Source: Paenibacillus tundrae | GTDB lineage: Bacteria > Bacillota > Bacilli > Paenibacillales > Paenibacillaceae | DNA: 64,000 nucleotides | Assembly: GCF_030812775.1 (NCBI RefSeq) | Contig: NZ_JAUSTI010000007.1 | Span: 186,001-250,000 of the forward strand | Direction: 5' to 3' | Part shown: positions 34,719 to 44,528 of the stretch, piece after piece | How positions within the stretch are numbered: position 1 is the first letter of the stretch | Layout: every line of letters starts with the position of its first letter | Made by a program: the position numbers and the translations under genes | Notes under the pieces: generated by a model | Seen by the model: the letters and a program-made list of their open reading frames with translations, nothing else | Told to the model about the DNA's origin: nothing | Databases searched by the model: none

Positions 34719-35091
34719 AGGGAGTTCTCCTTTCTTCTTGGTGTTTTGGTCGTACTTAACACTTTCGAGATTTGGGGAGGTACTCCTTTTTCTATGCCTC
34801 AAGAAGCTAGTCGTGGCAAGGTATTATATTTATGATATTGATTCAATGTAAATGAACTCGAAAATTAAAGATCCTATACGATGCAGTCTCCCATTCACCA
34901 ATAAAAGCCGGTTCATACCTTGATTAGGTACTAAACCAGTTACATGGGCTTCACGAAGAGGAGCAATACTGCTCTTGCATCTGCGGGTACATTGACCCCT
35001 ACATCACCTGTAAACTCAATGTACATTTAAATCCCCAGAAGTAATATTTGGTTGAATCACAGTACACTAAATATATTTTACAGACTATACT
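34719..35091. other. Intergenic region upstream of the broken transposase
   Basis: 373 bases without a gene. The part at 34719-34830 is probably the left flank of the lost insertion sequence. Around 34890-35030 the minus strand has a short gene-like frame (MYIEFTGDVGVNVPADARAV, then a stop) without a ribosome site, perhaps a decayed gene end. I found no terminal inverted repeat. Confidence 0.35.
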
Positions 35092-37731
35092 TCAGGAAGG
35101 AGTGCTCTGTTTTTTTATATAATAAGCTTCCAGTGCTTCTGTAATGGTCTCCATTTTGATAGGTTTACTAATATAGTCATCCATACCTGCCTGCAAGTAC
35201 CTCTCCTGATCTCCTCTTAGGGCATTTGCAGTCACCGCAATAATATAAGGACTTTTTTCAGGAGATAGGGATCGCTTGATTACTTTTGTCGCCTCAAGTC
35301 CATCCAGTCTTGGCATGTTCACATCCATAAAAACAATATCGTATGCATTTCGCATAACAGCTTCAACAGCTGCCTCACCGTCTATCACATGATCTATACA
35401 GTGTCCCTTCTTTTCAATCATTCTGCTGAGGACAAGCTGATTCATCTCATTGTCTTCAGCAACCAGAATATGAAGAGGTGTACTCTGAATCATTTGTAGA
35501 GGATGCTCAGCACATGTAGCATCTTCATTGTCATTATTGTTTAGTTTGAGAGAGGCAGTAAATATAAAGGTTGTGCCAGGTTCATTTGAGTCCTCAATCC
35601 ATATGTCCCCATGCATAAGTTGTATCAGTTTTTTGCTGATCGCCAGCCCCAGTCCCGTTCCTTGTGGTTTACGAGTCATAAAGTTCTCCAACTGGTAAAA
35701 AGGCTCAAACAATTGCTGTCTTTTTTCTGCTGGAATCCCCACTCCCGTATCTTTAACTTTAAAGTGAAGAGACACGTCCTCCTCAAATTGATCTTTAACT
35801 CCGACACTGACATCAACGCTGCCTTCCGGAGTAAATTTCACTGCATTACCAATAATATTGATAAGGACTTGTTTTAAACGAGAAGCATCCCCATACACCA
35901 GAGTGGGAATCGCGTAATCCAAATGCAGGCGAATGTCCAGCTTCTTTTCACGAACTAATGGTTTTACAATCTGGAGAGTTTCTGTCACGATTTCTTTGAG
36001 ATCGAAAGGATCGTTTTTAAGTTCAGTTTTTCCAGACTCGATCTTGGAAAAATCAAGGATATCATTAATAATAGCCAGCAGGGAGTCTCCACTTTTTTTA
36101 ATAATATGGATATATTCCTCTTGTTCCGGGCTAAGCCCCGGAGTATCCAGAAGAAGATCTGTCATACCGATTACACCGTTCATAGGTGTACGAATCTCAT
36201 GGCTCATCATCGCCAAGAACTCACTTTTCGCCTTATTCATCCTCTCGGCTGTTTCCTTAGCGATCAGCAAATTTTTCTGTTCCGTGATGTCCTTGGCAAT
36301 TAGATAGAAACCGACATTGGTATTGTTAATAATAATTGGGGCAAGGGTTGTCAAGACTTCGGTATCATGGCCATCCCTGTGTCGAACAGTGTTCATTTTC
36401 TTCTCGGCCAATTCATAATGACTACGCAGAATCAGACCCAGGTTACTATCCCCAATAAATCTCCCTATGCTTGTACTAACCATTTCAGGTACTCGGTAGC
36501 CTGTCATCTTCACCGCTGCAGGATTGGCATTAATAATATTCCCTTCCATGTCAAACGAGATAATGGCGTCATGATTATATTTCTTAAGTGAAGTGTAGCG
36601 CTCAATAGACTCCTGAAGCTTGAATTCAATCCGTTTTTGTTCCGTAATATCCTGCAGTACACCGTGTAACTCAACGGGATGGTGTTGTTTGTCATAGGTG
36701 ATTATCCCACGCAAGTGGATATATTTCACCTTATCTTCTGACTGTACATATTTAAATTCAAAAACAAGAGGCCGCCCTTGCTCTGTGCCTTGGATTTTTT
36801 CTTGCAAAGATGCTACATCTGCAGAACTCATTACCTTGTAAACATCCTTTGCCCTATAACGTTTGTGCATTCGTGCAAGCTCAAAAATTTCAAGTACCTG
36901 ATCTGAAATAGTAATCTGATTATTTATGATATCCCATTTCCAACTACCAATCTTTGCAATACGTTCAGCCTCTGCGCTGATGACTTCATTTATTTTCCCT
37001 TCGGATATTTCTCGTCCAATTGCAATAATCTGTTGTTCGCGTCCGACTTGCTTAATCTTTTTGAGAGTCGTTTCAAACCATATATAATAGCCATTTTTAT
37101 GGTGAATCCTGAGATTCATTTCATGACTTGAGTTCATCTCAATTTGGCGGAGAGACTCCAGATCCTGTGGGTGAACTAAAGATTTATGATGGCTAATGAC
37201 CTCTTCTGGCGAATAGCCTAGTAAATGTTGAGCGGAAGGTGAGCAGTATTGACCTTCACCCTTTTCATTGGTAATGAAGATAACTTCTTGGGAATTTTCG
37301 AAAATCAGTTCAAGTATCTTCTCACTGCGCGAAAGTTTCCGCTCATACAATTTACGGTCAGTTATATCCATGATATGGAAAATGAAGTAAACAGGTTCAA
37401 ACGTTATTTCGTCGCTAACTAAGGTTACATGAAATGAACACCATAAAACTTCACCATTCTTTTTTATATATCGCTTTTCATAAACGCACTCTTTTGATTT
37501 GCTTTCAAACATCCCTGCTTCATAGAGTAAATCCTTGGAGCAATCCTCCGGATGCATTAAATCCCGGTAGCTGAGTTTCATCAATTCTTCACCAGTAAAG
37601 CCGGTCATACGACAAAAAGCAGGATTCACTTTCATCCATTGCCCCGTCGGAGCTGCGAGCGCGATTCCAATCGGTGTGTAGTTGTATATTTGCTCGAATA
37701 GTTCATGATGATTAACCTTTTGAACCTGCAT
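35092..37731 (-). CDS. Hybrid sensor histidine kinase / response regulator with four PAS domains
   Basis: 879 residues from the ATG at 37731 (GGAGAG site; seven extra codons upstream lack one). No membrane segment, so cytosolic. PAS domains at about 15-120 (GIALAAPTGQWMKVNPAFCR), 145-250 (EVIFITNEKGEGQYCSPSAQ), 265-375 and 385-490 (AIISFDMEGNIINANPAAVK). HisKA at about 510 (FLAMMSHEIRTPMNGVIGM, His phospho-acceptor), HATPase (DTGVGIPAEKRQQLFEPFYQ, GTGLGLAISKKLIQLMHGD), and a C-terminal receiver domain (ILVAEDNEMNQLVLSRMIEK, Asp in DIVFMDVNMPRLDGL, Lys in DYISKPI). Signal unknown; no dedicated output gene adjacent. Confidence 0.92.
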   Translation of the reverse strand: MQVQKVNHHELFEQIYNYTPIGIALAAPTGQWMKVNPAFCRMTGFTGEELMKLSYRDLMHPEDCSKDLLYEAGMFESKSKECVYEKRYIKKNGEVLWCSFHVTLVSDEITFEPVYFIFHIMDITDRKLYERKLSRSEKILELIFENSQEVIFITNEKGEGQYCSPSAQHLLGYSPEEVISHHKSLVHPQDLESLRQIEMNSSHEMNLRIHHKNGYYIWFETTLKKIKQVGREQQIIAIGREISEGKINEVISAEAERIAKIGSWKWDIINNQITISDQVLEIFELARMHKRYRAKDVYKVMSSADVASLQEKIQGTEQGRPLVFEFKYVQSEDKVKYIHLRGIITYDKQHHPVELHGVLQDITEQKRIEFKLQESIERYTSLKKYNHDAIISFDMEGNIINANPAAVKMTGYRVPEMVSTSIGRFIGDSNLGLILRSHYELAEKKMNTVRHRDGHDTEVLTTLAPIIINNTNVGFYLIAKDITEQKNLLIAKETAERMNKAKSEFLAMMSHEIRTPMNGVIGMTDLLLDTPGLSPEQEEYIHIIKKSGDSLLAIINDILDFSKIESGKTELKNDPFDLKEIVTETLQIVKPLVREKKLDIRLHLDYAIPTLVYGDASRLKQVLINIIGNAVKFTPEGSVDVSVGVKDQFEEDVSLHFKVKDTGVGIPAEKRQQLFEPFYQLENFMTRKPQGTGLGLAISKKLIQLMHGDIWIEDSNEPGTTFIFTASLKLNNNDNEDATCAEHPLQMIQSTPLHILVAEDNEMNQLVLSRMIEKKGHCIDHVIDGEAAVEAVMRNAYDIVFMDVNMPRLDGLEATKVIKRSLSPEKSPYIIAVTANALRGDQERYLQAGMDDYISKPIKMETITEALEAYYIKKQSTPS

Positions 37732-37929
37732 TGAAAGCTCTCCTTTACGCATATTTCTATTATGTCGCTTTCATTCTCCCAAAAACATTATACTTTGTAA
37801 ACTATTTCAGTATGAGACAACTAATATCTGGAAATTTATTCAGTCTGATCCCTTCTGGCAATCGAACAAGTTCTCGTCCCTCTCTTTTCAGAGATTTTGC
37901 CTACAGAGAGCGATTTGTCTATTATCTCA

Positions 37930-38079
37930 TCACATTAGTTCTGCCATTATATTATCTAGGTAACAATCTAATCCGCAATGATCCCATTGCTGCGTAGTAA
38001 CGATTTCTTCCCTACCGTCTTTCTTGAAGACATAACTTGATCCCTCCTGCTGACTATATACCCACCCTTCTCGATCCAT
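37930..38079 (-). CDS. Possible small ORF or gene remnant, 49 codons
   Basis: ATG at 38079, no ribosome site. The translation (MDREGWVYSQQEGSSYVFKK, REEIVTTQQWDHCGLDCYLD) looks like real protein, but a stop lies two codons upstream and no family is recognised. It stands at the edge of the decay zone, so a remnant is as likely as a small gene. Confidence 0.3.
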   Translation of the reverse strand: MDREGWVYSQQEGSSYVFKKDGREEIVTTQQWDHCGLDCYLDNIMAELM

Positions 38080-38247
38080 GAGTTACTTTAACAGTTCCTG
38101 CGGATCCCCCTTTTCTTTCCGTGAGATAGCAATCTCGACCGGGCATATCGCATCTATTCAAACAATAGATTTACCGGTTGATTCTAAACGATATATAGTT
38201 ACCGGAAAATTCAAGCTTTTTAAGGGCTTCTTGGCGATACTGACGTT

Positions 38248-38978
38248 CGTACACAAATCCGTTAACTCGTGTAAGATGGAACGACCTGTTCTTCCTTGAG
38301 GATCTTGGCTTAATGCTTCAACATCATTGTCTTCAAAGCGTAGTCTCGATCCATGAAACAGAAGTACATTTGGAGACCTCACCGGTGCCCTATAAACAGG
38401 CTTGTCCTCTCTGCCACTCCGAAGAAGCGGTAAAGCGAGACGGCCGTAATAAGCCACGTAAGATTCGTCATGTCAGCATCTTTGGTAAAAAGTGTTTTCT
38501 GCACATTCCCTCCCTACGCTTGGCTTGTTCGCGGTGCAATATTGGTTTTGTTTGGTCGTATTCGTGTGTGGGCTCCAAGGAACAATAAGGTCGCGCTTTT
38601 CGCTCGCAGACTGTAAATCAGGCGCTGGGCTCCACAGCAGCACATTGTGCCAGAATACAAGAAGCTCCGTCGAGTACGGTTCAGCGCATGCATCAGGAAG
38701 CACTTCCTGCAGAGAGCGAGCGTTTGCTCCAGCAAGCGTGGATTCAAGCGAGTAACCAGACAGATCTGGTGCTCGGAATCGACGATTTTGCAATTAAAAA
38801 GGGACACACATACAACACCGGTATTCACGATCTTCGAGGGAAACCATGCTAGACCTGTTTTTAGGGAGAAGGCTGGATGCGCTACGCACGTATGCCGATC
38901 AGCATCCTGAGTTTCTAAACCTCAATCCCAAGGCTGTCGTCATGGATCTAGCTCAAGCGTATCACACCTGGATCAGCT
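38248..38978 (+). pseudogene. ISL3 family transposase remnant
   Basis: Three frames in order. 38313 onward: the Cys4 zinc finger ACPLCHSEEAVKRDGRNKPR, KIRHVSIFGKKCFLHIP, CSRCNIGFVWSYSC (ISL3 N-terminus). From about 38640: ERLLQQAWIQASNQTDLVLG then IDDFAIKKGHTYNTGIHDLR (first DDE Asp). After a frameshift near 38847: [36 protein letters not shown] (second DDE Asp). Frameshifts and a truncation at about 38978 kill the gene. The last codons run straight into an ABC ATPase fragment. The ORFs in other frames across 38.4-38.9 kb are spurious. Confidence 0.82.
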
Positions 38979-39487
38979 TTCCGTTAAGAAAGGAGAAATC
39001 TATGGATTCCTGGGGTTGAACGGTGTAGGGAAAACAACCACCATCCGAGCTCTTCTCGGAATGAGTAAGCCTTCTTCCGGAAAAGTGTATCTGTTTGTCA
39101 GCGCTGGGGGATGGGAATCCAGATTTGTCATGACGAGTAGGTTATATGGTCAAAATTCCTTATGCCTACCCTACCTTAATGGCTTCTCGAATCGGCATTA
39201 TTCACAAAGGCGTATTGTTTGAAGAACTGACAACAAAAGACTTTGAAACCATCCGCCGAAAGCAGATGATGATCGAAACGAAGGATGATCGGAAGGCTCA
39301 AGCTATTCTTTCAGACTCCGGGTATGCGTTACATTCGACTTCGAATAACGGCTTTTCGCTACCGGATGATCAGCATTCCGAACATATTGCGAGATTGCTT
39401 GCTCATTATGAAGTACCGCTCACCATACTTAAAATTGAAGTAGAGAACTTGGAACATTATTTTCTCAATGTAATAAAACCAGATTGA
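38976..39487 (+). pseudogene. Broken ABC transporter ATPase, bacitracin-export (BcrA) type
   Basis: Begins exactly where the ISL3 remnant ends, with [20 protein letters not shown], Walker A intact, then [20 protein letters not shown]. About 130 codons with the signature motif and Walker B are missing. A second frame from 39146 gives the C-terminal part ([20 protein letters not shown], then LTILKIEVENLEHYFLNVI). The family exports peptide antibiotics or gives self-protection. Dead: no promoter-proximal start and no catalytic core. Confidence 0.8.
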
Positions 39488-39532
39488 GACCATTGTTGAG
39501 ATTAGTCTTCTTATTTTGAACGGACTGCGTTT

Positions 39533-40060
39533 TTGTATGCATCTGTGTTTGAGTGGCTGGGGTTTGGATTGGTAACGAGTTGGACATTTGGCCGCGAGTA
39601 TTCCGATCTAACGCTCAAGGATATGCTCGTTTTGCCTGTTTTACGTGGTAAAATCGCGATTGCCAAATATGTCGCAATTATATTCTGGTGTTTTATAATG
39701 ATGTTGATCAGCTTTGCTTATGCATTAACACTTGGTTTTTCAATCGGACTTCCTGGCTTTTCGTTTGCGATTGTACAACATTATTTGTTCTTAATACTTT
39801 ATAATTGGTACTCTCCACGTATTATTAAGTGCACCTCGTGCCCTGTTTGTCTGTATATCGCGTGGTTATTTGGTGCCGATCAGCTTTGCATTTACAACTT
39901 TAATGTTGGCATCGGTGTTCGGCCCTACTGCCATAGGAGCTTATCTGTCTTGGCTTGTACCTGCTTTACATTTGCAGGAAAGCGGAATATTCTTTATTTC
40001 CCTTGTTGGGTACTAGTTATTTACTAGTTTGCTTAATCGGACTCCTAGGTATCATAAAGC
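39533..40060 (+). pseudogene. Broken ABC-2 permease, partner of the BcrA-type ATPase
   Basis: Residues such as GLVTSWTFGREYSDLTLKDM, VLPVLRGKIAIAKYVAII and SFAYALTLGFSIGLPG identify a BcrB/LanE-type permease lacking its N-terminus. After YLFLILYN the reading frame is lost; the continuation (TLHVLLSAPRALFVCISRG, then LASVFGPTAIGAYLSWLVPA) lies in another frame, and a stop follows near 40025. It is therefore frameshifted as well as truncated, in line with the ATPase fragment before it. Confidence 0.75.
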
Positions 40061-40423
40061 AGCCAATCATCTTGATCAGCTGCTTCTTTGAAATATTGGG
40101 CTATCATTTCCCGTGAGTTGAATGATAGTCCTCAAGGAATCATTTGAATCGGTTACGTGAGCTGCACAATTCTTACATTCAATTATTGTGTTTGGTTCGA
40201 TCCATGATAATTGAGATATGTTGCTGGATGCTAAACAATCCTAGTAAGGTGATGTAAGGAATGCGGTATAAGCAATGATGCATCATTGATTCACAAAAAT
40301 ACTACTTAACTATTGCCCCTTAGTTTAATGAATTGAAGGGCAAGATGCCGATTAGAACTATGTTTAATCGGCAATCGGTACAAGTTCCTGTCCCTCGATA
40401 CCTGTGCTTACGCTGTTATTTTA
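40061..40423. other. Non-coding region after the decayed ABC transporter
   Basis: 363 bases without a supported gene. One hairpin-like pair is visible (TTGAATGATAGTCC region) but no clear promoter, RNA or repeat. Probably residual sequence of the decayed locus. Confidence 0.4.
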
Positions 40424-40470
40424 AGAAAAGAAATGACCGCCCCTGGTAATATACCGAGGAACGGTCATTT
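40424..40470 (-). terminator. Terminator of the Gfo/Idh/MocA operon
   Basis: On the minus strand AAATGACCG and CGGTCATTT form a 9-bp stem with a long imperfectly paired loop, followed by CTTTTCTT. Confidence 0.75.
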
Positions 40471-40502
40471 TCCTTAAATTGTATGATCTAGTCTGTTGCT
40501 CT

Positions 40503-41501
40503 TTAATTATGGCGTAATCGATCTGGACCAAAAACAAGATTGGCTGATTGTTTGGCCTGTTCTACAACCTGCATTACCTTTTCACTATGCTCAAGCATTT
40601 GAGCCGCTGTATCCCAATCGAGTTCACGAATCATTCGATCGAATTCCACAAATTCATCATACATACGATGAGCATGGTCTTTATGATCCACACGGATCGG
40701 CTCTTGCCTATTAAGGACATAATTATAGCTGTCAACGATATTGGCAGAACTTTTCATATTAATATAACCGTTGTTACCTTGGATATTAACTGAATTAGGA
40801 GCCGTACTATCCTTAGATCCGATGCACACGCACTTGAAAGTACCGTAATCTAACAACAATATGCCTGAAGTATCAATACCACGTTCCATATTAGGCCAAT
40901 ATTCTACTCTCTCCGGACTGCCGAACAAGCCTACAACGAGATGAATATTGTACAAGTTAATATCCATTAATGCCCCACCAGACATCTCTGGATTGAATGC
41001 CGGCAACACCTCACCTGCTTGGAAAGCAACATACCGCGATGAGTATTGTGAATAATTACATTCGACAATTTTGATATCTCCCAATTGAGGGATGTGATCC
41101 TTCATGGACAGGTAGTTTTTTAAATATTGATTGGTAATCGCTTCGACCAGAATTAACTGTTTCTTCTCAGCTAACTCTTTCAGTTCCAGGAACTCGGACA
41201 GATTCGAGGTAAATGGTTTCTCGCAAATGACATGTTTACCATGTAACAACGCTTCTTTGGCATAATCGTAATGCAAATGATTCGGCAATCCGATATACAC
41301 TGTATCCACGTCAGGATCGCTTAACATCTCACAATAGTTAGAATACACTTGCTCAATGCTATATTGTTGCTGCAGCAAACGTAACTTTTCCTCATGACTT
41401 GGTCTAGAGCTTATTGCTTGCAACGTTATAGTAGGAATGTCCTTAATAAAACTCAATAAATCCTGAACAATCATACCTGCTCCAACGATTCCTAGTTTCA
41501 T
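40503..41501 (-). CDS. Gfo/Idh/MocA family oxidoreductase
   Basis: 332 residues. Rossmann motif GIVGAGMIVQDLLSF at residue 4, then YIGLPNHLHYDYAKEALLHG and HVICEKPFTSN, the catalytic EKP motif at about 92-97. Members oxidise or reduce sugars and inositols with NAD(P). It begins 1 nt after the stop of the next gene upstream, a family paralogue, so both belong to one operon. The substrate is not readable; sugar handling is inferred from the divergent RpiR regulator. Confidence 0.9.
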   Translation of the reverse strand: MKLGIVGAGMIVQDLLSFIKDIPTITLQAISSRPSHEEKLRLLQQQYSIEQVYSNYCEMLSDPDVDTVYIGLPNHLHYDYAKEALLHGKHVICEKPFTSNLSEFLELKELAEKKQLILVEAITNQYLKNYLSMKDHIPQLGDIKIVECNYSQYSSRYVAFQAGEVLPAFNPEMSGGALMDINLYNIHLVVGLFGSPERVEYWPNMERGIDTSGILLLDYGTFKCVCIGSKDSTAPNSVNIQGNNGYINMKSSANIVDSYNYVLNRQEPIRVDHKDHAHRMYDEFVEFDRMIRELDWDTAAQMLEHSEKVMQVVEQAKQSANLVFGPDRLRHN

Positions 41502-41502
41502 C

Positions 41503-42522
41503 TTAGCTACATCCTTTCATGCCATTCTCTAAGATTTCCATAGCTAATATGGTTTCTTCGTCACGGATTACTTTGTCTCGGCCATGTACGATGGCTTGAT
41601 AAATATCGTCATACACGCAAGCATAATCGCCTTTTTCGGAAATTACTTTTTCCTCATGGTACGTTCCATCATCATCCACATACGTAAGCACGCCATAGTG
41701 CTGAGGCAGATCAATCCCAAAATCATCATGCCCTTTAGGCAGATAAAATAATTTCAAATGCTCCTCTTGACGATCCTCTGTTTGCTTCACAAAAACACCC
41801 TTCTTACCATATACCACAAAGCTTGGTCTTGGCTTCAGACGGAAAAAGCTTGATTTCACAGATACTTTGAGTGAATTGTAATAAAAGTCCAGATCAAAAT
41901 AATCATTCATTCTGCCGGGGCCTAACAACTGACGAACATCATAATGAACACGGTCTGGTTTACCGAAATAAGAGAGGACTTGATCAATGGTGTGCACACC
42001 ATGTCCATATAGATAACTATTGTATTTGGAGAACTGGGAGACTGTGTTAGGTATTTCAGGTCGATAATAATCGTAATGCATTTCAACTTCCAGGAGATCC
42101 CCAAGCTTGCCGGATTCAATCACTTTCTTAGTTGTAAGGAAGTCGGAGTCATATCGTCTATTTTGATAACATTGAATGACCAGATTCTTTTCTTTTGCAT
42201 ATTGGAAAATAGACACGGCTTCTTCTTTGGTTAACATAAAAGGCTTCTCAACGAGTACATGTTTGCCATGATCCAGTGCCATTTTGGCATAATTGTAATG
42301 TGACTCTGTGTGGGTACAGATGACAATTAATTGAATGTCTTGGTCGTTCATCAGAGATGAAATGTTATCCGTATACTGAACACCTGGTACTCTCTCCCAT
42401 TCCGCTTTCTCCGAGCTGCGTGCATAGATTGTTTTAACGTTCAGCTCATCCCGATTCAGTGAGAACGGAAGGTGATATCGATTGGTGCTTTTACCATTAC
42501 CGATGTATCCAATGTTCAACAT
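41503..42522 (-). CDS. Gfo/Idh/MocA family oxidoreductase
   Basis: 339 residues. Starts with GYIGNGKSTNRYHLPFSLNR; HVLVEKPFMLTKEEA (catalytic EKP) and VIQCYQNRRYDSDFLTTKKV (the YQNRRYDSDF signature of the YvaA/scyllo-inositol dehydrogenase-like branch) identify the family. GAGGAGG precedes the ATG. First gene of the pair, divergent from the RpiR-type regulator at 42702 across a 179-bp intergenic region. Confidence 0.9.
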   Translation of the reverse strand: MLNIGYIGNGKSTNRYHLPFSLNRDELNVKTIYARSSEKAEWERVPGVQYTDNISSLMNDQDIQLIVICTHTESHYNYAKMALDHGKHVLVEKPFMLTKEEAVSIFQYAKEKNLVIQCYQNRRYDSDFLTTKKVIESGKLGDLLEVEMHYDYYRPEIPNTVSQFSKYNSYLYGHGVHTIDQVLSYFGKPDRVHYDVRQLLGPGRMNDYFDLDFYYNSLKVSVKSSFFRLKPRPSFVVYGKKGVFVKQTEDRQEEHLKLFYLPKGHDDFGIDLPQHYGVLTYVDDDGTYHEEKVISEKGDYACVYDDIYQAIVHGRDKVIRDEETILAMEILENGMKGCS

Positions 42523-42701
42523 AAGGTTTCCTCCTCAGCGTCTTTTCATTTATTATAGAATAAGACGGTCTTGCGTAAAGGCTTTGACGCGATAACGGTA
42601 CTTTCAATCATTATGTACAAGCTACACGGTTAGTTTTCTGAACAAAATGTTTATTTTCTATTCTCGTTTCACGTTAATTTACAGAAGCTGGAGTGATCCT
42701 C

Positions 42702-43568
42702 TTGAACATCCTAATGCAGTTGTCCGAAATGCAGAACTTTACACCGAATGAACAAAGCATCGCATCCTACATATTGAAGCACAAAGAGCATGTTCTCCAA
42801 CTAAGTATTCAAGAGCTTGCCAAAGCAACATATACGTCTCATTCGGCTATCCATCGCCTAACACAGAAGCTCGGGCTTACGGGATTCAAAGAGTTCACCA
42901 TTACGCTTGCCCGAGAATTCCAGCAGAGTACTCAGCCCATCTCCAATGTAAACCCTAACTATCCATTCGGCTCAGGTGAATCTTCACTGCAGGTGGCACA
43001 AGAGATTGCAGAGCTGATGAAGGAAACCATTAAAAAGAACGTTGCATATATGGACGACGAACTCCTATCACAGACAGCACATTTGCTGAATAATGCCAAT
43101 CGTATCTTCATCTATGCACAGGGGGATTCACAAATCCGGGCAAAAAGTTTTCAAAATAAATGTTTTAAAATTAATAAGTATGTCGTCATTGCGACAGAGT
43201 TATCGGAATGGATTCATCACACCATCAATTTAACTTCGGAGGATTGTGCTATTTTCCTAACGTATCATGGGATCTCACCGAATTATGTTCAAGTGGCCCA
43301 GCACTTCAACCGCGAGAATATCCCGTTCATCACCATTACAGCAAGTAATCAGAGTGAGTTAGCTAAACTCAGTACGTATTGCATTCGAGTACCTAATGAT
43401 GAGGAAAAGCTCGCTAAGATCGGTACATTCTCGTCACAGATTGCTTTTGAATACGTGTTGAACGTGCTCTACTCTTGTCTCTACAAGATTGAATACTTGA
43501 AGAATATGCATACAACAACGGAGTCACTTAAGAAGTTTCAAATCAACAACTTGATGAAGGATATTTAA
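42702..43568 (+). CDS. RpiR/MurR family transcriptional regulator
   Basis: 288 residues from TTG at 42702 (GGAG eight bases before; the GTG at 42693 overlaps that site). N-terminal HTH (QSIASYILKHKEHVLQLSIQ, ATYTSHSAIHRLTQKLGLTG, FKEFTITLA) and C-terminal SIS domain that binds a sugar phosphate (ANRIFIYAQGDSQIRAKSFQ, then CAIFLTYHGISPNYVQVAQH). Divergent orientation suggests control of the two Gfo/Idh/MocA genes. Confidence 0.92.
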   Translation: MNILMQLSEMQNFTPNEQSIASYILKHKEHVLQLSIQELAKATYTSHSAIHRLTQKLGLTGFKEFTITLAREFQQSTQPISNVNPNYPFGSGESSLQVAQEIAELMKETIKKNVAYMDDELLSQTAHLLNNANRIFIYAQGDSQIRAKSFQNKCFKINKYVVIATELSEWIHHTINLTSEDCAIFLTYHGISPNYVQVAQHFNRENIPFITITASNQSELAKLSTYCIRVPNDEEKLAKIGTFSSQIAFEYVLNVLYSCLYKIEYLKNMHTTTESLKKFQINNLMKDI

Positions 43569-43615
43569 ATGATGATCTCACTAGACAACTGAGCACATAT
43601 CTCTTCAAATAAAAT

Positions 43616-43644
43616 AAGGCCATCCCGTTAATCGAGATAGCCTT
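43616..43644 (-). terminator. Terminator of the lipoprotein gene
   Basis: On the minus strand AAGGCTATC and GATGGCCTT pair over 9 bp (one G-T), 11-nt loop, followed by ATTTTATTT. Could also act weakly on the + strand for the RpiR gene. Confidence 0.7.
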
Positions 43645-43660
43645 GTTGGCATAGTCTTCA

Positions 43661-44431
43661 TTACATTCCTGCAGCAGATTTAATCTGCTGTCCTTGCGTG
43701 ACAATTAGTTCATTTAATCGCTGGGTTCCAAAGGCTCCTGCCGAGAAGGCATTCGCTTTTGGATAATACACCATACGCATAGACGTACCATCTCGAAGAT
43801 GCACTCGTAGGAAGATACCATAGTCATGTTTTGCTTTTTTATACACTTCGTCGAAGCCGACATACGGTAAAGGTAATAACTCGTTTACAAATTCCGATGT
43901 TGCTTCCTCAGTGAAATCACCGATTATACTTCCATCATTCCCACTCTCCAAGCTGATTTTATCGACTTTCGAAGCGATGTCCATCAGATCGCCCATCGTT
44001 TCAACCTTAGGATTGTCACGCACCTGATACATTCTGTCATCGGCAACTACACGGAATTGCGGCCGATAACCATTTAATTCATATACAGACGTGCCGACTG
44101 AAAGGAATGCAGCGTCTCCATTTTGCACAACATGATCTATACAACCTTGTTCACTCAGTGTAAATTTAACTTCACCAACCTTATCCCCAATGAGCTCGGG
44201 TTCAATTGAAGTTGCATCTGACCTACTATCATTCAGCGAGTACATAACATCATTAATCATTAGGAAATCCGCCAAATTAATGTTTCCTGTTATACACGGC
44301 GATGAAGTGCTTGAACTGTCTGAAGCGCCTAATGACGACCTTTCCCCATCATTCTTGAAGCTACAGCTTGTTAACATTATGGATATAAGAAATACAAAAA
44401 CTAATTTAGCCCCATATTTAAACGACCTCAT
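43661..44431 (-). CDS. Hypothetical lipoprotein
   Basis: 256 residues. GAGGTGAG precedes the ATG. Signal MRSFKYGAKLVFVFLISIML with lipobox LTSC (Cys about residue 23), then a Ser/Asp-rich linker and an extracytoplasmic domain (DFLMINDVMYSLNDSRSDAT, VGEVKFTLSEQGCIDHV, GDAAFLSVGTSVYELNGY). The second half ends in HLRDGTSMRMVYYPKANAFS. Not recognised; predicted to be surface-anchored. Confidence 0.72.
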   Translation of the reverse strand: MRSFKYGAKLVFVFLISIMLTSCSFKNDGERSSLGASDSSSTSSPCITGNINLADFLMINDVMYSLNDSRSDATSIEPELIGDKVGEVKFTLSEQGCIDHVVQNGDAAFLSVGTSVYELNGYRPQFRVVADDRMYQVRDNPKVETMGDLMDIASKVDKISLESGNDGSIIGDFTEEATSEFVNELLPLPYVGFDEVYKKAKHDYGIFLRVHLRDGTSMRMVYYPKANAFSAGAFGTQRLNELIVTQGQQIKSAAGM

Positions 44432-44528
44432 TCTCTCACCTCAATTTATATGACGGAAGTTCCATTGCCAGAGTTACAAGAAATAAGAAAAATGTTATCT
44501 AGAAACATGTCATCTATCCCCTTACTTA

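Noticed and set aside
35611..36307. Plus-strand ORFs of 88 and 124 codons inside the hybrid kinase gene
   Set aside because: Antisense shadows of HATPase and HisKA coding sequence.
38158..38910. Several overlapping ORFs on both strands (38158-38457, 38473-38793, 38514-38828, 38492-38755, 38647-38910)
   Set aside because: They are out-of-frame readings of the ISL3 remnant; only the frames giving the zinc finger and DDE motifs match a family.
42523..42701. Search for an RpiR operator in the divergent region
   Set aside because: Only weak inverted motifs (around GAACAAAATGTTT) were visible; not distinctive enough to annotate.
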